64,000 nucleotides of DNA from Aegilops tauschii subsp. strangulata. Its lineage: Eukaryota > Streptophyta > Magnoliopsida > Poales > Poaceae. The DNA is taken from the NCBI RefSeq assembly GCF_002575655.3, contig NC_053040.3, positions 465,172,780 through 465,236,779 on the forward strand, given 5' to 3'. Of this stretch, positions 48,377-57,688 are shown in pieces. Both the position numbers and the translations under genes were made by a program. How positions within the stretch are numbered: the first letter of the stretch is position 1; every line of letters begins with the position of its first letter. The notes beneath the pieces are model-generated. The model saw only the letters and a program-made list of their open reading frames with translations, was not told where the DNA came from and searched no databases.

Positions 48377-49683
48377 GTTTTTCTCTAGGAACATATCAAA
48401 ATAAACATAGGGAAGCAACAACGTGAGCTATTGATCTACAACATAATATGCAAAATACTATCAGGACTAAGTTCATGATAAATTAAAGTTCAATTAATCA
48501 TATTACTTAAGAACTCCCACTTAGATAGACATCCCTCTAATCATCTAAGTGATCACATGATCCAAATCAACTAAACCATGTCCGATCATCACGTGAGATG
48601 GAGTAGTTTTCAATGGTGAACATCACTATGTTGATCATATCTACTATATGATTCACGCTCGACCTTTCAGTCTCCAGTGTTCCGAGGCCATATCTGCATA
48701 TGCTAGGCTCGTCAAGTTTAACCTGAGTATTCCGCGTGTGCAAAACTGTCTTGCACCCGTTGTATTTGAACGTAGAGCTTATCACACCCGATCATCACGT
48801 GGTGTCTCAGCACGAAGAACTTTCGCAACGGTGCATACTCAGGGAGAACACTTATACCTTGAAATTTAGTGAGAGATCATCTTATAATGCTACCGTCGAT
48901 CTAAGCAAAAAAAGATGTATAAAAGATAAACATCATATGCAATCAAAATATGTGACATGATATGGCCATGATCATCTTGCGCCTTTTATCTCCATCTCCA
49001 AAGTACCGTCATGATCTCTATCGTCACCGGCATGACACCATGATCTCCATCATCTTGATCTCTATCAACGTGTCGTCACATGGTCGTCTCGCCAACTATT
49101 GCTCTTGCAACTATTGCTATCACATAGCGATAAAGTAAAGCAATTTATTTGGCACTTGCATCTTATGCAATAAAGCGACAACCATAAGGCTTCTGCCAAT
49201 TGCCGATAACTTCAATAAAACATGATCATCTCATACAACAACTTATATCTCATCACGTCTTGACCATTTCACATCACAACATGCCCTGCAAAAACAAGTT
49301 AGACGTCCTCTTCTTTGTTGTTGCAAGTTTTACGTGGCTGCTACGGGCTGAGCAAGAACCGTTCTTACCTACGCATCAAAACCACAACAATAGTTCGTCA
49401 AGTTAGTGTTGTTTTAACCTTCTCAAGGACCGAGCGTAGTCACACTCGGTTCAACTAAAGTTGGAGAAACTGACACCCGCCAGCCACCTGTGTGCAAAGC
49501 ACGTCGGTAGAACCAGTCTCGCGTAATCGTACGCGTAATGTCGGTCCGGGCCGCTTCATCCAACAATACCGCCGAACCAAAGTATGACATGCTGGTAAGC
49601 AGTATGACTTGTATCGCCCACAACTCACTTGTGTTCTACTCGTGCATATAACATCTACGCATAAAACCAGGCTCGGATACCAC
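48377..49683 (-). other. Angela 5' leader and primer binding site
   Basis: The untranslated leader of about 1.3 kb, adjoining the 5' LTR remnant, matches the plus-strand leader at 20559-21188 in inverted orientation. No gene lies here; short open frames are incidental. Confidence 0.75.
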
Positions 49684-50000
49684 TGTCGGGGAACGTAGTA
49701 ATTTCATAAATTTTCCCACGCACACGCAAGATCATGGTGATGCATAGCAACGAGAGGGGAGAGTGTTGTCCATGTACCCTCGTAGACCGAAAGCGGAAGC
49801 GTTAGCACAACGCGGTTGATGTAGTCGTACGTCTTCACGATCCGACCGATCCAAGTACCGAACGTACGGCACCTCCGAGTTTAGCACACGTTCAGCTCGA
49901 TGATGTCCCGTGAACTCCGATCCAGCAGAGCTTCACGGGAGAGTTCCGTCAGCACGACGGCGTGATGACGGTGATGACGTTGCTATCGACGCAGGGCTTC
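49684..50000 (-). repeat. Truncated 5' LTR of the minus-strand Angela
   Basis: It holds only the last 317 bp of the LTR, up to GCAGGGCTTC, where the sequence switches to CATGTATGTG of the duplicated MULE segment. The GCTTC at the break (49996-50000) is also at 42380-42384, where the duplicated segment begins. Confidence 0.9.
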
Positions 50001-50475
50001 ATGTATGTGTTACTATCACACTTGCTTCTATCTGATCAGGAGACATATATTGTTTTATGTATGTGAGAGACATAGTACTATTAATTCGCATTGTTATTCC
50101 AGTTACATTTCTAAAGAGACTGCAACCGATAATTAAGATACAAGAACAAACTAATAAGACAGTACAAACTAATAATGCAAGTACATCTGAATTAAATGGT
50201 AGAACTGGAATACAGCTTAAAAACTACATGAAGGCATCATCGTCATCCTCCGTCGATGCAGAACTCTTGCCCTTCGAGGATGCAGAACTCTTACCCTTGG
50301 ACGATGCAGAACCCTTGCCCTTCGAGGATGCAGAACCCAGAAGCGGCGGCATGAAAATATCATCTTCGTCCTCATTGTCGTCAGTCCATAAAAATGGATG
50401 CTTTGTTGCAGTCCTTCTAAAAGTTTCACTCTTCAGCTCCACTACCTTCTTCCACCTTTCATGCAACCTAAGAAG
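50001..50475. repeat. Distal copy of the duplicated MULE segment
   Basis: It repeats 42385-42859 with few substitutions and ends in AGAAG before the solo LTR. Confidence 0.93.
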
Positions 50476-52209
50476 TGTTGTGGAATGTAGTAATTTCATA
50501 AATTTTCCCACGCACACGCAAGATCATGGTGATGCATAGCAACGAGAGGGGAGAGTGTTTTCCACGTACCCTCGTAGACCGAAACCGGAAGCGTTAGCAC
50601 AACGCGGTTGATGTAGTCGTACGTCTTCACGATCCGACTGATCCAAGTACCGAACGTACGGCACCTCCGAGTTTAGCACACGTTCAGCTCGATGACGTCC
50701 CGCGAACTCCGATCCAGCAGAGCTTCACGGGAGAGTTCCGTCAGCACGACGGCGTGATGACGGTGATGACGTTGCTACCGACGTAGGGCTTCGCCTAAGC
50801 ACCGCTACGATATGATCGAGGTGGAATATGGTGGAGGGGGGCACCGCACACGGCTGGGAGAGATCAACAGATCAACTTGTGTGTTCTAGGGTGCCCCCCT
50901 GCCCCTGTATATAAAGGAGTAAGGGGGGAGGCCGGCCGGCCCCTGTAGGGCGCGCCAGGAGGAGGAGTCCTCCTCCTAGTAGGAGTAGGACTCCCCTTTC
51001 CTTCTCCTACTAGGAGGAGGAAAGGAAGGAGGAGAAGGAGAAGGAAGGAGAGGGAGGAAAAGGAGGAAAGGGGGCCGGCCCCCTAGTCCAATTCGGTTTG
51101 GGCTAGGGGGGGTGCGCGCCTTGCCTCCTCTCTTCCACCACTTGGCCCATGAGGCCCATTACTTCTTCCTTGTATTCTCGTAACTCCCCGGTACCCCCGA
51201 AAATACCTGAATCACTCGAAACCTTTCCGATGTCTGAATATAGTCGTCATCGATCTTTACGTCTCGACCATTTTGAGACTCCTCGTCATGTCCCCGATCT
51301 CATCCGGGACTCCGAACTACCTTCGGTACATCAAATCACATAAACTCATAATACCGATCGTCACAGAACTTTAAGCGTGCGGACCCTACGGGTTCGAGAA
51401 CAATGTAGACATGACCGAGACACGTCTCCGGTCAATAACCAATAGCGGAACCTGGATGCTCATATTGGCTCCTACATATTCTACGAAGATCTTTATCGGT
51501 CAAACCACATAACAACATACGTTGTTCCCTTTGTCATCGGTATGTTACTTGCCCGAGGTTCGATCGTCGGTATCTCAATACCTAGTTCAATCTCGTTACC
51601 GGCAAGTCTCTTTACTCGTTCCATAATACATCATCCCGTAACTAACTCATTAGTTACAATGCTTGCAAGGCTTATAGTGATGTGTATTACCTAGTGGGCC
51701 CAGAGATACCTCTCCGACAATCGGAGTGACAAATCCTAATCTCAAAATACGCCAACTCAACAAGTACCTTCGGAGACACCTGTAGAGCACCTTTATAATC
51801 ACCCAGTTACGTTGTGACGTTTGGTAGCACACAAAGTGTTCCTCCGGTAAACGGGAGTTGCATAATCTCATAGTCATAGAAACATGTATAAGTCATGAAG
51901 AAAGCGATAGCAACATACTAAACGATCAAGTGCTAAGCTAACGGAATGGGTCAAGTCAATCACATTATTCTTCTAATGATGTGATCCCATTAATCAAATG
52001 ACAACTCATGTCTATGGCTAGGAAACATAACCATCTTTGATCAACGAGCTAGTCAAGTAGAGGCATACTAGTGACACTCTGTTTGTCTATGTATTCACAC
52101 ATGTATCATGTTTCCGGTTAATACAATTCTAGCATGAATAATAAACATTTATCATGATATAAGGAAATAAATAATAACTTTATTATTGCTCTAGGGCATA
52201 TTTCCTTCA
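50476..52209 (-). mobile_element. Solo Angela LTR
   Basis: The 1734-bp complete LTR (minus: TGAAGGAAATATGCCCTAGA at 52209 to CATTCCACAACA at 50476) is flanked by AGAAG on both sides (50471-50475, 52210-52214) with no interior. The perfect flanking duplication shows that a full element once sat here and collapsed by LTR-LTR recombination. Confidence 0.93.
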
Positions 52210-52214
52210 AGAAG
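52210..52214. repeat. Target site duplication AGAAG (right)
   Basis: AGAAG follows the solo LTR directly. It pairs with 50471-50475 and 42855-42859. Confidence 0.9.
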
Positions 52215-52462
52215 TTCTTTACTTACCTCCTCATAGGTCCTTTCAGGCCACCCAGACCTACATAATTCGTGAGCCAACTCATTCATTATGGTGTCACTAC
52301 CGGTGAGTTCGTCCCATGGAACTATCCTATTGTCCATCCTGAAATCGGTGGCTAGCCTCAGAAGACATCTGCTCATCCCAGGGTGAAAACTATGATCGAA
52401 AGGATAATGGGACATCTCGACTACACTACACTGGACTGCTTATCCACCTCTGTGTGAAGGGG

Positions 52463-52471
52463 GTTTTATAG
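52463..52471 (-). promoter_or_regulatory. TATA box of the MULE accessory ORF
   Basis: CTATAAAAC on the minus strand lies about 50 bases upstream of the ATG (52415) and 16 bases downstream of the GGCGGGAA array. This is the expected core-promoter order. Confidence 0.65.
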
Positions 52472-52487
52472 GTAGAGAGGAGAAAAT

Positions 52488-52615
52488 GGCGGGAAAGAAC
52501 GACTGTGGTATGGCGGGAAAGGGTTGGCGGGAACATATGGCGGGAACGGGTTGGCGGGAAACGGGTGGCGGGAAGATATGGCGGGAAGGGGTTGGCGGGA
52601 AACGGGTGGCGGGAA
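52488..52615 (-). promoter_or_regulatory. Nine-copy GGCGGGAA (E2F-like) array
   Basis: Exact GGCGGGAA starts at 52488, 52512, 52526, 52539, 52553, 52567, 52580, 52594 and 52608. Spacing after the first is a regular 13-14 bp. Decayed copies continue to about 52670 (GGCAGGAA, GCGCGAAA). On the coding strand of the accessory ORF this reads TTCCCGCC, the core of plant E2F sites that drive S-phase transcription. Binding and function are inferred. Confidence 0.75.
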
Positions 52616-52739
52616 CATATGGAGGGCAAGAGTTGGCAGGAAAATATTGAGGGGAAAGGGTTGCGCGAAAATATATATTTTGAATGTCTAAGATGGGAAA
52701 CGGTTGCACAGTATTTATATGCCAAAATTTCAAAAAAAA

Positions 52740-52985
52740 AATCGGCCTAACGTAAGCCGAAGAATGGAGCCATACAACTTCGGCCAACCGTTAATGTGAA
52801 AAGGTGGGCCCAAAGGCCTTTTCGGCCTACTGCCGATCAAAAAGGACTTTTCGGCCTACCGCTGACCAAAAAGGTCTTTTCAGCCCAGGTACGCACCTCT
52901 TCGGCCAAGGCATGGCCGAAAAGTCCATATCGGCCAAGAGGAGGCCGAAAAGTACCTTTTCGGCCAACACGAGGCCAACAGGGTT
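52740..52985. repeat. TTCGGCC-rich subterminal repeats of the MULE
   Basis: At least eight TCGGCC words in both orientations occur, many as CTTTTCGGCC followed by TACYG and AAAAAGG. One perfect hairpin has arms GGCCGAAAAG (52943-52952) and CTTTTCGGCC (52956-52965) with loop TAC. The position at the right edge of the MULE suggests transposase-binding subterminal repeats. The end of the element itself is not clear. Confidence 0.6.
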
Positions 52986-53000
52986 ATAGTTTTGCTTCTT

Positions 53001-55769
53001 TTTTTGCACTGGTGCTATAGTTTTCGAAATTGCTGTAAAAAAAGAACAACGAAGAGCCTTGTAAAAGAAGCGGCAAAATTCCGATGAAGAACTCCAGCAG
53101 TGACACAGTTGTTTGGGAAATGATCAAGCCCGGCGACCAGAGCCGTCTGTTCGCGTAGGCCCCGGTGGCAGCCACGTTTTTTTTACAATCAGTGGCAGCC
53201 ACGCTAAGGCATGCGGAACCATACGCATCCTTCCCCACCACGACTCCCTCACCCCCCCCCCCCCCCCCCCCCCCCACCCCCTCCACCACTTGCATGTGGG
53301 ACCGCATTGTTATGGGCCCATGTGTACAGTCAGACAGAGCTCCGGATAGGTATGGCTGCTAGTGTAGCAGAAAAGTCGTCGATTACGTTGCACCCGATAT
53401 TTGTAATACGACAGCTTTGTCCAGCATCGTACGGTGCTATCTTTGAGCCACACAGAGTAACGGATGTGAGTTTTTTTCCGAATAAACGGATGTGAGCATC
53501 TTTCTTTTATTTTGCGAGAAAACGGATGTGAGCATCTGACGGGATAGACAAATAAATGGTACGTACTGAAATCAGATGAAATCCGTGTACGCATATCATT
53601 GCTCCGGGTGAAATGTGGGAAGTTCTCCTCGCAACAAATACAAACCTCCCCTTTGAATAAAAAGTGTAAGAAAATCACACATTTAAAAAATGCTTGTGTT
53701 TAACCAAGTCATAATAGAAGCAAACGTAGCCAAGCACCACGTGACACGTTAGCAAGCGTACACAAAAGGTCATGTGTCCACCTCGTGCCCTCAGCGCTGA
53801 TCACCGGCGCTCAAGGGCCTGTCACCCTGCAACCACTAACCATCCTATACGTTCAAAAGCAGCTCGAGACTGCCGCAGATGAATGAAACTAATCGTCCAC
53901 CGTATCTTGGCAGCCATCCACAAAGCAAGGATAGGAAGGTCGGGACATGCCCGCTGCCAGTAGGTTGACAGTGCATCCAACTATGAATTGAAGAGCATCC
54001 CGTGGTCTCTGGAGCAGCTTACGCCATCGAGTTCGAAGCCATTGGAGTCGAGAGTAAGGAGGAACCCCATACTACAAGGATAATGGCCGCTGAGGACCTT
54101 TGCCTCCTAAAAGCTCAATAGAATACAATAACCCAAATACGGGCCTCGTCGAAAAACGAGTGGGATGAGTGCTTGGGACGATCGAAGACGACAAACGTTG
54201 CGAAAGTGTTGTATATACTCATGATCTCTACTCCTAATGGACGACTTGGTGAATAGTCTGCGCGGTTTATTTTCGCTGGTTTTTTTCGTCATCCTCCCAC
54301 CTCCGGTTTTTCTTTCGTCTCTCCGCCTCGATCGTAAAAAAAAACAGCCTCGAGACTCCCCTCGATCTGTTTCCTCGTTCTATCGTCAAGACTCCCCCAG
54401 CCGCTGAGCCCTTCGCCGCCTCTGAGATCCGCCGCCGCCGCCGCCCCTCTGATTCTGGCCGACGCCATCCGACTCACGCGCCGGCCGCCACCAGCGCGGC
54501 TCACCCTTGTCTCCCCAATCGATGCACAGCACCACCTCACCGTTCCCTCCCTGCGCGCGCCCCTTCGGCTAACCCTAGCCGCCAACTCGTGTTGCGGGCA
54601 CTGAGGATGGGAGCGGGGCAGCCGCGTCACAGAGGGGTTGGACCGGCTGGGGCGTCACCGCTTGGGTGGAGAATTAGGGGCAGCGGTGGCGCCGTGTTGG
54701 GGCGGAGGAGAAGGATGGCGACGACGGGCGAAGACATCGTTGGCGGCGGGGGCGAATCTGGTAGAGCCCCTTTCTCTTCCCAAGCCTGCCCCTCTCACCC
54801 TCTTCCTCAAGCGGCAAGACCCCAGGGGGATGGAGGACTGACGACGCGGGCGTTGGTGCGCGGGCGTGGCGGTCCAGTGGTGGCCGGAGGACGCCCATCC
54901 CAGCCTGAAGCAGCAGAAGGCAACTGAAAAGCGGAGCAGATCAAGCACCCGGGGTCACCTGAGGCGGCTCGGTGCACCTCCAAGTGCGTCAGTAGCTGCG
55001 TCCTCCGTGGAGCCGGCGTTCCCGGCATCATCAGGCCCTTCAACGTCAGAAGGTAATTAGACCAAGGGATGAGTCATCGATGGATGGATTATGTCCAGCC
55101 ATTCATTATCGCCATGCTTGTTCTAGCCGATCAACTATTGTATTTGACTGATGCTTATAATTGCACACATCCAGACCCCTGATGGTGTTCAAGGAAGTTT
55201 TCCGCAGCTGGCAGTAGTGCCACGTACGTGATGTAGAGCAGTTCGGACCATGGAATTCTTATACTCGATTCAGAACGGCATCAGTGTAATGTGTTTGTCT
55301 GTACAAGTGCTCTGACACCTACATCCTAATCATGGACGAAGAAGACAAAGACAATGATCCATGGTATCATCAACATGTATGCTGCAGCTAACAAAGGTCA
55401 ACTTATCCAACTATTCTCCATCCCTACCGCATTCCACAATTACCAGATGATGGCGACCTATGTAGGTAAACGCCTCCTCTCATCTCTCTCCCTAGGATGC
55501 CCTGCCCTCTCCTTTCTTTGTCTGCCATTCATGGCAGCGGGGGATCCGGGGAACGGGGGCCGATGGCGGAAGGGAATGGGGACCAGTGGCAGCGGGGAAT
55601 GAGATCTGGAAGTATTTATTAACAGATGGTGGTGTTCTCAGATATTTGTTATTCAAGTTTCTTCGTGTGTTGTGCACCTAAACCCATGTGCTATTCCTGT
55701 TAATTGCATTATATCTTCCTTTCCTCTGTATTTAACACATTATCTGCCCCTAACTGAAGGCACCCATTG
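53001..55769. other. Unassigned sequence with poly-C run and CpG-rich block
   Basis: No convincing gene is present. 53165-53215 holds a doubled GTGGCAGCCACG word. 53252-53275 is a run of 24 C. 53455-53540 has three copies of ACGGATGTGAG. 54290-55060 is a CpG- and GCC-rich block resembling a grass gene 5' region, with overlapping open frames on both strands and no domain. 55060-55769 is ordinary-composition sequence. A decayed gene start is possible at 54290-55060 but unsupported. Confidence 0.35.
53252..53275 (+). repeat. Homopolymer of 24 cytosines
   Basis: An uninterrupted run of 24 C is followed by ACCCC. Its length may be affected by sequencing or assembly error. Confidence 0.85.
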
Positions 55770-55808
55770 TAATACCCCGGATGTAACTTTCTATATTTTA
55801 ACTCCAAC
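55770..55808 (+). other. Possible LTR-start fragment
   Basis: TGTAATACCCCGGATGTAAC resembles the TGTAACRCCCCGG start of several grass LTRs. It is cut by the Sirevirus LTR after about 35 bases. This is a weak call. Confidence 0.3.
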
Positions 55809-57140
55809 TGAAAGGATCGATACGGTCGACTAGAGGGGGGTGAATAGGAGACTACAAATTTTACTCTTTCTTGTCAATTTTAAGGCTTAGCGGATAAAAA
55901 GGGTTCACTAGATATGCAACTAGGTGAACACAACCTATATGACAAGCAAGTTCTAAGCTAAGTATGCTAGGCAACAACTAATTAGCAAGCCAACAAGCAT
56001 ACAAGGCTAAGTAAAGTGCGGGAAAGGATTAACCACAAGTGAGACGAGGACGCGGATTTTATCCCGAAGTTCACTCTTCCTTGGGGAAGAGCTACTCTCC
56101 GTTTGGAGCGGTGCCGGAGCCAAAGCTTGCGGAACGCCACCGAAGGCTCACCGTAATCTCCTTCGAGTCACCCCCAACGGATGAGCCTCGAATCACTCGG
56201 GGTTGGTCTTGAAGGCGACCACCACACCTTTACAAACTTCTCCGGAGCACACCACAAGCAAGGAAGCTTCCGGAGGAACCTCTAACCGCCTAGGATCCCA
56301 AGCTCCAAGAGTAACAAGTCATGGTGGATGAATGTTGCGGGGAATGCGATTTGGTTTGGTCAAAGTGTAGATCGGGTCTTGCTCTCCCAATCCCCAAAGT
56401 TTCAACAAGATTGGGTGGAGGGATTGAGAGTAGTGAGCAAAATGGGGTGTAGCAATGGAGGAGCTCAACAAGACATTAGGGTTAAGGGATGGAGGAGGAA
56501 GAAGGGGGCTTTTATAGTGTTCTTGGCCGGGAGGGGATTTCTGCCCGTTGGACCCCGTGCGCACGGGCCAAGTCAGCCCCGTGCGCACGGGGTGTCCAGT
56601 GAGATGCGAGGTACCCCGTGCGCACGGGCCAAGTCAGCCCCGTGCGCACGGGGTGTCCAGTGAGTTTCGAGGTACCCCGTGCGCACGGGCCAAGTCAGCC
56701 CCGTGCGCACGGGGTGTCCAGAAATATTCTGACTACCCCGTGCGCACGGGGGTCAGAGACCCCGTGCACACGGGGTGTCCAGAAGATTTCTGATGAAAAC
56801 ATCACAGGACACCACGGCAAAGCACACAACAAGTGGAATATCTGAGGAGGTGTAGGAGGGCTGGTGTATCTGTCTTGGAGGCATTCCCACACGACACTAA
56901 TTCCACGAAGACCCCTCTTGATAGTGCGGTTTTACCTACGACTCAAATCGAACCAAAACGAAAAACCTTCGAGTCGCCGGTAACCACGCCTTTGATCTTT
57001 TTGGACTGGGGGGTCGCACACCTCCATCAATGGACACCTTGGAACCAATGTCCTGAGATAAACTTTAGCAACCAACATTAGTTCCACTAACCACATTGTC
57101 ATCACACCAAAATATAATCTAAGTGATACTTGCACTTTCA
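55809..57140 (-). repeat. 3' LTR of the Sirevirus
   Basis: The 1332-bp LTR begins (minus) TGAAAGTGCAAGTATCACTT at 57140 and ends CGATCCTTTCA at 55809. It contains an array of a GC-rich palindrome (56553-56775). The second LTR lies outside the window, so identity cannot be assessed. Confidence 0.85.
56552..56775 (+). repeat. Palindrome array CCCCGTGCGCACGGGG in Sirevirus LTR
   Basis: Eight copies start at 56553, 56577, 56614, 56638, 56675, 56699, 56736 and 56760. Starts 2, 4, 6 and 7 are perfect 16-bp palindromes; the others differ at one position. The first six form three tandem 61-bp units. Sirevirus LTRs are known for conserved multi-copy palindromes. Confidence 0.9.
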
Positions 57141-57688
57141 ATCTCCCCCTTTTTGGTGCATTGATGACAACATGGTTAGGACATGGAATATAGGATACAA
57201 CTTAAGTAAACAGCCATGCGACAATAGTTGATCAAAGGAGCTCCCCCTATATATGTGCAAGGGAAAAAAATGCTTGATTATGCATCAAGCACACACATAT
57301 GAGGCTCCCCCTAGATCCACATTGTCAAGGCATGTGATCAACATAATAAAACCCAACACGGTGCCTAGATCACATGCAAGTGTGGTGAGCAGAAAACGTG
57401 AGACTAACATATAGAAGCTTGATCATACTCCACAAGATATATCAACATAAGCATAGATAAATTCCATAAAGTAGATAGTCTCTCACATAGACTAGGTAGC
57501 TCACGACCACACCGCGAAAGCAAGTAAATAAGAGTATCTCAAGCCAAATAAACACAACCAAAACAAACGAGAAATGAGGCCTTGAGATCTCACCCAACTG
57601 AAACCAACTGCAAACGCCCCTAATAGAACACTTCTCCCCCTTTGTCATCAAGACAACAAAAAAGGGAAAAGGCGATGCTAACGAGACT
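57141..57688 (-). other. 3' untranslated region with several polypurine tracts
   Basis: On the minus strand AGGGGGAG-type tracts occur at the LTR boundary (57142-57153) and at 57239, 57303 and 57632. A further one lies upstream of the envelope-like gene (59885-59894). The LTR-adjacent one is the functional plus-strand primer site. No gene is present. Confidence 0.75.

Larger units (their letters stand above)
42860..50000 (-). mobile_element. Angela/BARE-type Copia element, degenerate, with truncated 5' LTR
   Basis: The element is on the minus strand: 3' LTR 42860-44561, interior 44562-49683, and only the last 317 bp of the 5' LTR (49684-50000). It has a polypurine tract (GTGGGAGAC at the interior end) and a primer binding site (TGGTATCCGAGCC, minus, about 49671-49683). 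gag and pol are recognisable but broken throughout. At 50000 the LTR stops abruptly at GGGCTTC and a second copy of upstream MULE sequence begins. Confidence 0.9.
50224..52415 (-). pseudogene. MULE accessory ORF (about 150 aa), interrupted by a solo LTR
   Basis: The ATG is at 52415-52413. The frame runs to the solo LTR at 52209 and continues in frame beyond it, from 50475 to the TAG at 50224-50226; only the LTR plus one AGAAG copy interrupts it. The N-terminal two thirds look helical (TIMNELAHELCR, then YEEVSKELL and LHERWKKV), faintly like a Myb/SANT-type DNA-binding fold. The tail repeats SASSKGK three times and ends acidic (TEDDDDAFM). It lies opposite the PMD gene, as mudrB lies opposite mudrA, but I see no sequence likeness to MURB. 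Upstream are a TATA box and the GGCGGGAA array. Confidence 0.7.
29840..53000 (+). mobile_element. Autonomous-type Mutator-like element (MULE) with transposase, PMD gene and convergent ORF; left end lost
   Basis: Read without the later insertions (32174-39771; 42860-50475 with its duplication; 50476-52209), the interval gives one MULE. It holds a plus-strand transposase, a plus-strand plant-mobile-domain gene, a minus-strand convergent small ORF and its promoter, and a terminal region with many TTCGGCC words (52740-52985). The layout of two convergent transcription units recalls maize MuDR (mudrA/mudrB). The left terminus has been replaced by the LTR ending at 29839. The right terminus is not defined exactly, so no terminal inverted repeat or 9-bp duplication can be shown. 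Confidence 0.75.

Noticed and set aside
52221..52226. GTAAGT-like splice donor (minus) in the MULE accessory ORF
   Set aside because: The reading frame continues through it and across the AGAAG site, and the implied intron before insertion would be only about 20 bases.
54289..54927. Possible gene in the CpG-rich block
   Set aside because: Equally long frames exist on both strands, with no domain, and the shifted low-complexity composition resembles a UTR/promoter or a decayed repeat. It is not supported as a CDS.
56552..56775. Regular repeats considered as a CRISPR-like array
   Set aside because: The repeats are palindromes inside a plant LTR in tandem 61-bp units without variable spacers. 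CRISPR arrays are prokaryotic.
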